From positions 28,849,530 through 28,913,529 of the forward strand of contig NC_065543.1 of assembly GCF_932294415.1 (NCBI RefSeq): a DNA stretch of 64,000 nt, given 5' to 3'. This DNA comes from Quercus robur (Eukaryota > Streptophyta > Magnoliopsida > Fagales > Fagaceae). Numbering within the stretch: the stretch's first letter is position 1; each line of letters opens with the position of its first letter. The notes under the pieces are model-generated. The model saw only the letters and a program-made list of their open reading frames with translations, was not told the origin of the DNA and made no database searches. Of this stretch, positions 46,921 to 58,700 are shown in pieces. The translations under genes and the position numbers were made by a program.

Positions 46921-47093
46921 TCGAGATACAAATTATTTTACAAAATTTTTTACAAACTACTGATGTGGTGAGTGATTATTGATAAATAAAAATGTGATAT
47001 TAATGGTGGGCCTAAATGAAAACCAATAAGAGGTTGGCCATATCAACATTTTATAAAAATGTTGTAAAATAATTTGTGCCAGAGCATTACTCC
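46921..47093. mobile_element. hAT-type MITE, about 170 bp
   Basis: The inverted ends are ACAAATTATTTTACAAAATTTT at about 46927 (given by position) and, on the other strand, ACAAATTATTTTACAACATTTT at about 47083. No clean target duplication was found. It begins inside the truncated retroelement after the PBS. Confidence 0.55.
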
Positions 47094-47130
47094 TCTTAAA
47101 AATACTTCAAATATTTAATGCACCTAGCAA

Positions 47131-47386
47131 TGCATGTCACATCATGCTGGGCAACTGGAAAAAAAAAAAAAAAAAAAAAAAAAAATCTAAATCTAATGGC
47201 TGAATTTTTTTTGCTTTTATATAAAAATTAAAACCTTTCATCATTCCAATGTTAGCCACGTGAGGGAATGCACATCACATCATGCTGGGCAGCTGAAAAA
47301 AAAATTGAATCTAATGGCTGAATTTTTTTTGCTTTTATTAAAAAAATTAAAACCTTTCATCATTTCAATGTTAGCCACGTGAGGGA
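47131..47386 (+). repeat. 138-bp tandem duplication
   Basis: The block beginning CATCATGCTGGGCA, containing TCTAATGGCTGAATTTTTTTTGC and ending TTAGCCACGTGAGGGA, occurs at about 47131-47268 and 47269-47386. The main length difference lies in the A tract (28 A versus 9 A). Confidence 0.85.
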
Positions 47387-47769
47387 CTTAGGAATTCAAA
47401 AGGAGTAACAAAAGAAAGAAAGAGAACACATAGCAGTAGTATTCAGCGAAAAAGAGGAATTACAGAGTAATCTCCTTCAACGGAAAAAAGAAAGAGAAGA
47501 AGAAAGAAGAAGAAGCAACAGCATACGACGAAGGCATGATCGGCAACTGTGTTGGCAACCTGCTGGCTGCTGCTTCAACTAGGCGCAAAACCTGTTTCGT
47601 TGTCTTCTTCTTCTCTATTTTTTTTTTTCCCCTTACAAATCCCTTTGTTCAAGATTTGAAATTATCAAATCTCCTTCTGATCTTTGTTCTTCTTCGTGTT
47701 CTTTCGTTTCTTCTAGATCTAATCATAACTTCATACCGGTGTATTGGCCAAAATTCACCGGAAAAGCTG

Positions 47770-47808
<39 letters not shown>

Positions 47809-47995
47809 AAAGAAACCGTCCAAACCTCAAAAACTGGTCACGGTTCACAGAACCGAGCGGTCGAACAACAGTCCGTGCATGTCCCTGCTTTTTTTGCATG
47901 TAACGGTTCTTCACCCTAAACAGACCGTAAAGCTAAACGGTTCGAGGTTTTTCGATCGGACCATATGGTTCGGTTCGAGTTTCAAAACCTTGAGT
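47387..47995. other. Unidentified sequence with an A37 tract
   Basis: The + strand ORF 47536-47919 is hydrophobic and then poly-Lys through an A run (about 47770-47806), so it is not credible. GGTTCG words repeat near 47827, 47940 and 47970, suggesting a dispersed element, but no ends are seen. Confidence 0.35.
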
Positions 47996-48215
47996 GTAAG
48001 AACTCTAAAGCGGCACTAGATAATGTAATTTTCTTTTTCTAATGATTGACAATCTTGCTCTCATTCTCCTTTCACTCTGATTTTAGTTAACTCTGTTTCT
48101 CCTTTACCTTTTTACTTACCTTTATTCTTTTGTTTGTTTTCAACGTATTACAAAAATTTCTATTGCTTTCTTATATGGTTGTGGTGCTATTGACTTGAGC
48201 AACATTTAGTGACAT
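47996..48215 (-). repeat. Inverted paralog holding the empty target sites of two insertions
   Basis: Its reverse complement matches, without interruption, 23893-23958 + 25574-25642 + 29531-29650. The junction AACAGAGTT|AACTAAAATC (48088/48089) lacks the LINE, and TTTTTGTAA (about 48149-48157) lacks the MITE and its Helitron. Identity is roughly 85-90% by eye. Confidence 0.85.
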
Positions 48216-48960
48216 GAAAAGAGGCTAAGGGTTTTGTTATAGGGACTAAGTTTTATTTTATTGGGCCAAATTCTAAAAATAGGACATTTTTTGAAAAGCT
48301 AAGATGGCCATGACCCTTGTAACTCTACCTCTATATTAGAAAAATTTTAACACTACTTTTATAGAAAATATAAAAAATTATCCAAAAAATTAATTATTTT
48401 ATCATTTTTTCCTAAAATATTTATAAAATGAAATGTTAATAAACTATAAACATCTTAAACCAATGCCTTTTGAGTGGTTATTGCTAGTTTCCCTTTATTA
48501 TATAGCTGCCACTCAGTTTTATTAGGTTCTAAATTTTAGATTTTTTAAGAGGCAAGATTTTACAAGTTGAGGGGGCCTGAGTGTAAATTTTTGTACATTT
48601 AAGGGGAAAATTAAAAAGTGAGGGGGCCATAGCTCTGCTAGTGACAAAATCAAAATATCCTTGTCCTCAATTAAAAATTTCAAGAAAAAAAAAAAAAAAA
48701 TCTTAATTCGTTACATAGGCCTTGATCTCATGAATCAATTTAACCAGCAAAAATTAACATCCAAAGATTTGCTACAACTCTATTTTTCTTTTTGTTATTT
48801 CTATCTATTAAATAGATTGACAAGTGCACAGATATTAAAAAAAAAAAAAAAAAAGTACAATCAACTCCAAAAAGAAAACCGATTACAAAATTTTCCGAAT
48901 TAAGGAAAAAAAAAAAGAAGACCAAAAACCAATCAAAAGAAAACAACAGGTGGCCCTAAT
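48216..48960. other. AT-rich intergenic sequence
   Basis: Poly-A tracts at about 48685-48700 and 48838-48854. No gene. GAGGGGGCC words at about 48570 and 48620 hint at a degraded element. Confidence 0.4.
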
Positions 48961-48962
48961 TG

Positions 48963-49163
48963 CTAAGTTATATAAACATTAAAAAATATTGTGAGAAAAA
49001 AAGAAAAAGAAAAAGAAATGTAGGAGCATCTGAATGCAGAAGCCGCATAGAGAAATGAAATCACGGCAAGTGCAAGCATAATCTGCTCCTCTCCATTTCG
49101 GCAACGTAAAGGGCTGTATACGCTATCCATTTCAAGCGCATCAGCTATGCTAACTAATTGCCT
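48963..49163 (-). CDS. Hypothetical terminal exon, minus strand, 66 codons, unidentified
   Basis: A poly-T tract and TTTAG acceptor (minus strand, 49165-49164) lead into a 201-nt frame ending in TAG at 48965-48963. Its first 50 codons have coding-like composition: SIADALEMDSVYSPLRC, NGEEQIMLALAVISFLYAASA. The latter is a likely membrane segment. The last 16 codons (SFSFSFFLTIFF) look like low-complexity read-through. There is room for only a very short upstream exon before the SURF1 promoter (an ATG at about 49230 could precede a donor). I do not recognise the family; it may be a captured gene fragment. Confidence 0.3.
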   Translation of the reverse strand, partial: RQLVSIADALEMDSVYSPLRCRNGEEQIMLALAVISFLYAASAFRCSYISFSFSFFLTIFFNVYIT

Positions 49164-49348
49164 CTAAAAAAAAAAAAATCTACATAACACCAAAAAAAAA
49201 AAAAACCCAACAAAGCTTTATCATCATATTCTTATGCATCTAAAAGTAAAACTAGTCTAAAACTCAATCTCAGACACACAGAGATAAGCACATGAGTAAG
49301 TCTTCAGAAACATCTATGAATGACCCATGAGAGGCGCCTCTGCTGAGT

Positions 49349-49608
49349 CTGCTCTGCTATATATATACTAAAACCCTAGTTAGTACTGCTATATTTTTTT
49401 AGTCCCTATATTATATGGGCGGGCTTCAGAGGCAGGCCCATTTATGACATATGGGTTTTCTGTTAACTATGATCCGACCCGGTAAGGCCCATTAAATATG
49501 CCGAGTAATGAGTCCAAGGAAAGCCCTCCATAAACCCTCTCCTCAGAAAGAAGAGAAGAGAAGAGAGGGAGTGAAGTAGAGAAATGAAGAAATGAGATCA
49601 AGTTGAAG
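49349..49608 (+). promoter_or_regulatory. SURF1 promoter and leader: telo-box and site II elements
   Basis: A TATATATATA run lies at 49359-49368, a telo-box AAACCCTA at 49371-49378, and GGCCCA (reverse of TGGGCC, site II) at 49435-49440 and 49486-49491. A purine-rich leader with GAAGAGAAGAGAAG (about 49548) runs to the ATG at 49609. Site II plus telo-box combinations are established in promoters of plant nuclear genes for respiratory-chain and ribosomal proteins, which fits a cytochrome oxidase assembly factor. Confidence 0.6.
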
Positions 49609-49714
49609 ATGGCCATTTCCAGAAAGCTTTGTGAGCTCAGTAGAAATGGTGGAACCCTTAAGAGGAAGTGGGTCCCACTACCAACACAGCCTCACAAACT
49701 ATCTTCTTGCTTCT

Positions 49715-49745
<31 letters not shown>

Positions 49746-52700
49746 CTCCACCATTTCGTCCATACCTGAAGCCCAATCCCAAGATCACGGTATGTATGAC
49801 TGTATGTATGTATGTATATTGTCCATGTAGCTGTGTTTTCTTCTTGGGTTTAGAGTTGTTTTATTAATTGAAGGCTTATTTGTTTTGTGGTTTTGATATA
49901 GGGAATGAGAGTTCTAGGTCCAGATTGTCTAAATGGTTGCTATTCCTTCCTGGAGCTTTCACTTTTGGCCTTGGCACTTGGCAGATTTTAAGAAGGCAGG
50001 ACAAGGTAATTAATTCTAATACATTCTCTATCTCTCTATTTTCCCTTTCCAAATTTGTAGACCCAGACCCAGATATCCTAGGTTCAATTCTCTTGGATTA
50101 CCTGATGGACGGTTCTGACAGGTGGGGTCGTGTATCCGTGGTTTTGTCCTGAGGGATGTGTCCAAAGGACCCATCATCAAACAAAAAAATTGTCTCTAGT
50201 CTTTTCTATTAATATTTTTTTTTTTTTCCTGCCCATTAGTATGTATGTTATGTTGTGCTTGTTTTCCTTTTTCATTTTAAAAAATTTTGGATTTTTTTGG
50301 TTTTCCATATTTACAAATTTTCAGAAATGTGTTGGACATACACAGCAGTTGGTGAAATGTTGCAGATTCATGAATTTTTTTTTTTTTTTTCAAATACGTA
50401 AATTTAAATGCCTGATGCCTGATCAATACACATGACATGGCTATGTAAGTGTTTTCTCGCAATTTACTTTGTCAAAAAAATTACTTTAAAAAGAAGAAGA
50501 AAGAGATAAGTACTAACATTTTGTTAGGACACACACTGTTCTTACATACATATATAGAAGCAAATAAATGCTAACATTTTACTTATACCTTCAGCCTTGC
50601 ACGTAGAAGATGGCAAGATGCTTTAGTAAATTCCGCACACTAATCATTGCATATGAACAGAGAGTGAATCAATGAAATCTAAGAATAGAAATTTACTCAT
50701 TATTGCCTATGATCGGGACCACTCGAACAATGATCTTAAGAAGCCAGATTTCATCTCTAGAACAGTTGACTCCTTTTCATTAAACATTCACTTCCTTCTC
50801 CCTCCATATGGTCCACTTTAAACAAAGGTGGTGCCATTATAAGTAAGAGAGCTTCTATGTTTGCTAGACCAGCTACAAAAACCAAATAAATCATCTATCA
50901 CTCTCTTTGGCATCACCAGTCACCACTGTTCTCTGAACATAGGGGGAAAAAATGAGAGCCCTTAGCTTAGGAGCAACTTTGCAATGAAGAAGCAAATGGT
51001 CTACTTTTTCACTATTACGTTTGCAAATACAATATTGATTTACAAAGTGATACTCTTTTAGTTAGAATTTCCCCCAAGGCTGCTCTCTGGTTCCTAAAAC
51101 TAGGAGTCAGCACTTTTGTTTTTATCGAATTTTGAGCCAGTTTGGTAATGCTGTAGCTTTGCAAAAGACATTGTGAAGGAGTTGCTGCAAAGATCTTTCT
51201 GTGGTGTCTTAAGGGGTTCTATAGGGATTAATTTTTTCTTGGAGAAGCATTTGTTGCGTTAAGGTGCCTTCAAATATTTCATTCTTTTGCATGAGCTGTG
51301 GCATTGGATAAAATCGTAATGGTTGATCATCTTCAAAACCATGATGTTGATTATTGATTGGTGTTGCATGTGTAAGAACAGGAATCCATTGATCACCTTT
51401 TACTCTGTTGTATAGTGGCAAGAGATATTTGGTCAGTTGTATTTTCAATGTTTGGAGTATCATTCTTTTGATAGGTAATCAGAGAACTATTATTAATGAG
51501 AAAAAATGAAAAGTTCAAGTTGTTCCTGATGATGAACAACAAGAAACAGATGAAACAAACAGCAAAACAAAAGATAGGGAAATCAGAAAGATAATCTAAG
51601 GGAAAACATAAACTCTAAAAGAGACAAAGAATCAGGGGATTTCAATTACTAAGCTGTTGATGAGGGGATTTCAACTTCAGCAAATACCTAAAGCTTGGAA
51701 TGCTGTCACATTATGTGTCTTCTAGACAATTTGGCAAGAGGGAAACAGATATATGGTTAGTTGTATTTTCAATATTTGGAGTATCTTAGATCATGCAGAG
51801 GAGCTTAGTTCAATTACTAAGTTGTTGACAAGGGGATTTCAACTTCAACAAATATCTAAAGCTTGGAATGCTGTCACATTATGTGTCGTCTGGACAATTT
51901 GGCAAGAGTGAAACTGTATAACGTTTGTTTGTGTCAAGTGCCCAACACCTGATGTCAAACAATCCTTGCTAAGATGCCATGGTTCTCTTAGGCAATATCC
52001 AATTACCAATCCTGTTCCTTCTTAGAGTTTTAAATAGGTTGCGGTTGAGTTTGTGGTTTACATTGTGGAGAAGTCTTGTATTATATATTCTTTCTCTTGT
52101 TTAAAATAAAATTATTTTAACTTTCAAAAAAAGAGTTTCTGTGACTTTTCCACTAAAACATTGTTTGGTAAATATTTGCAGAGGCAGCAATATGTAACAT
52201 GAATTATTTACTTAATGTTCAGTAAAATATATATTTAGAAGGCTTGTGAATGCTTGGTAGGATGAAAATAGATAGCATAAGATGTTTGGAGAAAAATTTA
52301 AAGCATTATCATAGGAATTTTGATGCAGAACAGAAGTAGAAAAATAGGAAATAAGGAGTGACAACAGGAACAACTCTTATGGATCCTTAAGAGTGGTTGG
52401 TAGAAGCATTGATATATATAGACTTAAATATACATATTTATTTTTATTTTTTTTCTTTATTATTATTATACTTTTTATCGGTAAACATCAATTTTATTCA
52501 AAGAAATATAAGTGCAGCACAGCCACAGTACACAGGCAGAGTACAAGGGCTGTCAAAAGTCATATGAAAGTACATAAATCCAAAAACTTTAGTATATCAG
52601 AGAACGAATGACTAATGCTTCAGCAGATTACTTACTTCAGCAGATTATGATATTTATGCCTAATGCTTTAGGAAGCTTCACCCTGCCATTCACCTTTTGA

Positions 52701-55700
52701 CCTTGCACATTGCATATATGCTTCTAAGCTTATGTGTGTCCTCACAACAAACAGTATTTTTTTATTTTTTGGACAATATGATGGGTTGGCTCATTCTTAT
52801 TGTGTCAAATTTATGTTTGTGACCATATCTGTATCCATGAGATTTAGTTAACAAAACCACCAAAAGCTTTGAGTCAAAGACTAAGTTGATTTGAGTTAAG
52901 TGGACAATTATGTTTGACAATGTTTTATATGTTGCAGATAAAAATGTTGGAATATAGACAGAATAGATTGAAAATGGAACCTCTGATGCTTAACAATGTA
53001 TCTCCATCAAATGGAAAATTGGATTCTCTGGAGTTCAGGAGGATAAGATGCAAAGGAGTTTTTGATGAGAAAAGATCAGTCTATGTGGGCCCACGTTCAA
53101 GAAGCATTTCAGGAGTGACTGAAAACGGCTACTATGTAATCACACCCCTTTTGCCCATCCCCAACAACACTGAGAGGTATATGCAGCAGGAGTTTATTAG
53201 CTTCATTAGTCATTGTAACGTAACTTGCTACAATTTATCATACTTGCTCTCTTTCTTTGAAGTGTGTTATCCAATTAAGTTAAGTTGTTAGAGAGGGATT
53301 TTCTATATTTAAACTATGCTTGAGTTGTATTCTTTTTCTTTTACAATGTGTTAACCAATTAAGTTGTTAGAGGGGGATTGTCTATATTTAAACTATGTTT
53401 GAGTTATAATCCTTTTCTTTACAATAATTTCTCACATCTGATGTCCAAATTTTTTCATGGAATAAATAAATAAATAACATTGTACTTTTTTTTATTTAAT
53501 GATTTGACAATACAATGGGAGATAGGGATTTGAACCTTGGTTCTCCTAACAAAGGAGAGCAAGCTATGCCACTAAGCTACAAGGCTCTTGGTAATCATAA
53601 CAATGTATTTATTGTATTAAGTTTTAGTTTTCAAAGTTTAGTTAATCTGGTTTATATTCACTGCATTTACTGGGTATACCAACATATTTAATCGTATGCC
53701 AATTCTTTCAGCATCATCATCTATTACTTTTGCAACTCAATCATGACTTAAATAGACAATTTGTATGTATTACAAGATATAAACTAATAAACATTATAAC
53801 AAACAAAACTTCCAATATGACAATGCAGATTGGCATAGTAAGTTTCTGGTCAAAAAACCTAATGATGAACTCACAAAAGTTAAGCTTACTTAAAAAAGAA
53901 ACTATCCTGCACCCTATTGTAATATATCTATTAAGTTTTCTCATATTGGCTTGAAACCAAGCTCAAAGAAGCTGTTATATTCCACTAGCATCTTCACACG
54001 CACTATGCATGTGTACACAGTTTTTTTTTTTTTTTTTTCAAATAAAAAATATAATATTATTAAGTCTTAATCACAAGTAGTTATAGTTTATGTATAAAAC
54101 ATGTGTCCTGATTTTGTGGAAGTTAAATTTTTTACATTTACTTTTTTATTTGTTTTATTCTATCTTTTTATTTTAAGAATGTGGCTTTTTAATGTGTGCA
54201 GAGTATATTTGGGGCTTGTTAGTGGGAGTAGAATTTCATGGACAGTTTTTAATTTCTCAATTTACCAGTATGTCCTTAATATGGTTATTTTTTGGAAGAA
54301 TACAAAAATGGACACTAAAGCGTTCTATTCCAACTATATATATATATATATATATATGACCTTAGAGAAACGAGGGGGGGAAAGGGATTACTACCTGACT
54401 AGTATTTTTTTTAAAAAGAGAGAGAAACTAAATAGAAATAGCAATTAATGCTATTGTGTCCAAATTGTTGGTCCCGTATTCCATTTTGGGATGTCCCAAA
54501 AGTTTGTCCTCTCTAAAAAGTTAATAGATAAATTTCCTAACTTATCCTTTATTTGAAAAGTAAATGCCATTCTTTCACTTAAGTTTGGATTAATGAGGAT
54601 AGTTTTGGTAATTTGTAAGACAACATTAAAAAGGCGTTCCCTCAAAAAATTTGATTTTCTAAACAAGACCAACAATATGGTTGGGGCAGTTTGGGGTCGA
54701 GGAGACAAGGCTTTGGAGGAGGATGATAGCTATGAAATTTGGGAAAGAGAGGGGGGGATGGACTTCCCAAGTTGGGTAGGGGTTCACATGGTTGTGATCT
54801 TTGGAAAAACATTAGAATGGGTTGGGAAACCTTTAGTCATTGTACTGGGTTTGTGAATGGGATGGAGAATTGGGTGCGATTTTGGCATGACTGTTGGTGT
54901 GGTGACCATCCACTTAAAGCGGTCTTCCCGGTTTTGTATGAGAAGTTGGGATGTGAGGTTCCTTCGTGAGGCTTTTGTAGAGTCATCTTTGGTGAGGCAG
55001 GGTGTGGGGGAGAGGAGTTGGGATGTGAGGTTCCTTCGTGATTTTAATGATTGGTAGGTGGCATTAGTAATTGAGTTTCTCGAAATTTTGGAGACTAACA
55101 CCCTTCAACAAAGAGTGGGGAATGTATGAGGTGGAAGTTGAAAAAGAATGGGGACTTCCATATCTATTCTTATTATAATAAGCTTAGAGGTTCTTATTCT
55201 GTCATCATCCAATGGAAAGGCATTTAGGGGGTTAAGGCACCTAGACGGGTTTCCTTCTTTGTTTGGATTGCAGCATGGGGAAAAATACTCACTTGTGATA
55301 ATTTGAGGAGAAGAGGATTTTCTATTGTGGATTGGTGTTATATGTGTCAGTATATTGGGGAGACTGTGGATCATCTAATGATTCACGGCAAGAGGGCTTA
55401 TCTATCGTGGAGCTTTGTTGTTAGAACATTTGCAGTCTCTTGGGTTTTACAAGGAAGGGTGATAGACCTGCTATTTGGATGGAGGAATTGGTTGGGGAAG
55501 TACTTGTGTGATATTTGGAATTTGAAAGGATTGTGTTTGATGTGGTGCATTTGGAGGGAGTGTAATAATTGTACATTTAAAGATGTGGAGAGTTTGGGGA
55601 ATCAACTCCTTGCCTCGTTTATGGGCTCTCTGTTTGATTGGTCTCGGGCTTGGGGACTCACATCTAGTGATTCCCTTCCGATGTTTATAGATTTGCTTCT

Positions 55701-58700
55701 TCCTTGTTCTTTTTTTTTTTTTTTTGGGGGGGGGGGGGGGAAATTACACTTTGCCCACCTGTGATTTGCTCGAAAAACAATTTACCTACCTGTGGTTTAA
55801 AAAATGGCACTTTACCCACCTATGATCCTATCTGTTAACAGTTTGTTGCCCACCTGTGGCCTTGCCATTACTCTAACACAATTTAACTTAAAAACATATT
55901 GGCAAGTGAATCAAACACACTGAAAAGCCAATATCATTACTGAAAAGCTTTGAGCACTTTGCAGTTTCTGTTGTACAAAGAGAAGCTAACATAGTAGAGG
56001 CTTCGATTTTGTTGATTGGTGCATTTTGTGCTGTTGTAATGGGGAGTCGGCGAATCATTTGCTTCTCCATTGTGATAAAGCTTATCTGTTGTGGAGCTTG
56101 GTTTTTAGATCCTTTGGGATTTCTTGGGTCTTGCCAAGATCGGTTGCAGATATGCTTTTCGGTTGGTGGAATTGGTTTAGAAAGCACTCATCTGGCGTTT
56201 GGAATCTAGCTCCGTTGTGCCTAATGTGGTGTATTTGGAGGGAGCGTAATTGGCGTACTTTTGAGGATAGGGACAATTCCGATGACCAATTGCTCGCTTA
56301 TTTTAGTGGCTCTCTTTTTGATTGGTCTAGGGCTTGGGGACTCACCTCTAGTGATTCTATCCCTATGTTCCTTAGTTCTCTTCTCTGTAATTAATTTGCT
56401 CTTTGTTGTCTCCGTTTGTTTTCTTGTTTTTTTTCTTTTTCTTCTCTCTTTTTGTTTGTTTCCTTCTCTGTATTCTCTGTTCTGCCTTGTGTTTTCATGA
56501 GGTAGCTTCTTAATATATATCTTTCTTACTTATCAAAAAAAAATAGTAGCTTCATATGTCATATGTATTCTAGTTAATCTTTGATTGAATTTTTTTATGT
56601 GAACTATTGGACAGAGCAGTTCCAATATAAAAAGCTCCGATTCATATTCAATCTTTAAAAGATTCTCTACAAATTCATATTCAATTTTTTTTAAGCATTG
56701 ATTTTAAACAAAGTCCTTCTCATTTCCTTTACCTTCTCTTCCTTTATCTAACCCCACCTAAACCAAGTTCTCTGGTTTTAGAACTTACCCACATAATGAA
56801 ACCCAAAAAACTAATTTTTAAACCCCAACATTTTTAATTTTATACCCAGGATTCTTGGGGTTTCTTTCTTTTCCCTTCATTTTGAGGTCTGTTTTCTCTT
56901 TTGTTTATCTAATTGTTGGTATTCACAGTTTGATTTCTCTGTAGGAAACTTTCTCTTCTTCTGGGTACATGTTTCCCAGATCTGGGTTCGTGTCCTAACT
57001 TCTGCTTTTATCAATATCCTTTGAGTTGTCCTCATTCTCTTTTAATTTCTTCATCGTCACAGTCGGACTACAATTAGTTTTTTCTTTTCCACTTTCTTTG
57101 CCTTTCTTTCCTAACAGTTTCCAGAGCTTGAATCAGGCTTCCCAAGCATGTATCAGCTTCACCTTCCTCAGTCTTGGGCATCAATTTCTGCAATTTCTAA
57201 CACAGAATTCAATAGAAACAACATGGAAAATTACCATCAATTTCTTCAATTTCAAAAAAAGAAAAAATTAAAAACCCTAGGTTAGAGAACATACTTGGAA
57301 TTTCACTCCAGAGGGGTATTCCTCAAACTCTGTCACAAGGGTTTTGATCAGAATGGTAATCGAAAGTGATTATGGAAATTTCACTTGATGATCTTCATGG
57401 AGTGGCTGAATCCAACAAGAGAGAGTGAAGAGTGTGGCATCAGGTTTCTTTCTCTTGGTTTTAGTGTGTTTGATTCACTTTCTAAAATGTTTTTAAGTTA
57501 AATTGTGTTGAGTAACGGCAAGGCCACAGGTGGGTAACGGACTGTTAACAAATAGGACCACAAGTGGGTAAAGTGCCATTTTTTAAACCATAGTGGGCAA
57601 AGTGTAATTTCCCTTCTTCTTTTTTTTCCTTTTTATTGTACATCTTTGCTTCTTTGTGATCTTTTCTCATGAAGTGGTCTTTTTTCATTGACATTGAACA
57701 TATAAAAGATATATGGGATGGAGGTAGTAAAATATTTCTTGACATTGAACATATGTTAGATGCACCTATCATAGTGATATGTGTTCCCACTGGTGATCAA
57801 AACAATCCAGTTAAAAGGGCTCTTTGATATTATTGATGTGTCAAATATTGGCTCAAACAGTTTGAAATAACTTGTTGGCTTAGATTGTATCCTAGATTTG
57901 GGAGTTTTCTCAACAAGCAGTGTTTTGTACCATGAAAAATTAAAGTAGGGTTCTACTGTCTTGGAGAGGAAAATTTTCAAGGTTTTATTGTCTTGACTGA
58001 TTGATGATTTGTTGTATCAGCTAAAAGTATATTGAAAATTTTTCTTCCAGCATGCAGTCGCCAATTTTGGTTAACAGAGGATGGGTTCCTCGTAGTTGGA
58101 AAGAAAAGTCTTTGGAAGATTTACAATCCAGCGAACTTCCTTCCAGTACAGCAACCCCATCTGTCAAAGATAGCGAAAGCAGCTCTTGGTGGAGAATTTG
58201 GTCTAAGAAGCCCAAAAATATTGAGGTTTGTTTTGGTAGTTACTTGATGCCTTGTTCAGGTGGGGCATATCAAAGATACAATCTAAATTTTTGCAACTTA
58301 CAGGTCAATGCCCCTGCTGTCATTCCTTCAGAAGTTGTTGGAGTAGTTCGTGGGAGTGAGAAGCCTAGCATATTTGTTCCAGCAAATGATCCAAGCTCCT
58401 GTCAGTGGTTCTATGTTGATGTTCCTGCATTGGCTCATGCTGCTGGACTTCCTGAGAATACTGTCTACATTGAAGACATAAACGAAAATATCAATCCAAG
58501 TAACCCATACCCGATTCCAAAAGATGCTAATACCTTGATTCGCAGCTCAGTAATGCCACAGGACCATCTTAATTATACATTCACATGGTATGCTTTTGCA
58601 TCTTTAGATACACCAAATTTCGGATGCACTTGCAATCCCCTTCTGAAAATACTGGTTTGCTGTTACTGCATTCATAATCATTCTTTATTCATTTATGCCT

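Larger units (their letters stand above)
50006..52937 (+). other. SURF1 intron 2, 2932 bp
   Basis: It contains a minus-strand LINE zinc-domain remnant (about 50690-51060), a 168-bp imperfect tandem duplication (51641-51908), and AT-rich sequence with a T-rich tract at 52439-52475. The minus ORF 51209-51463 is open but unrecognised. Confidence 0.6.
53177..58050 (+). other. SURF1 intron 3, 4874 bp, transposon-filled
   Basis: In order: a minus SINE (53460-53594), (TA)n at 54337-54357, a Stowaway-like MITE remnant (54458-54690), a LINE 3' part (54690-55709), and a long-TIR foldback (55738-57613) containing a second LINE tail (55988-56540). All lie between splice sites that are themselves intact. 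Confidence 0.7.

Noticed and set aside
47536-47919. 127-codon + strand ORF with a hydrophobic start
   Set aside because: The frame is carried through an A37 tract as poly-Lys; no similarity recognised.
53500-53594. tRNA gene
   Set aside because: A- and B-box motifs are present but no cloverleaf with an anticodon arm can be drawn; the tail and context are those of a SINE.
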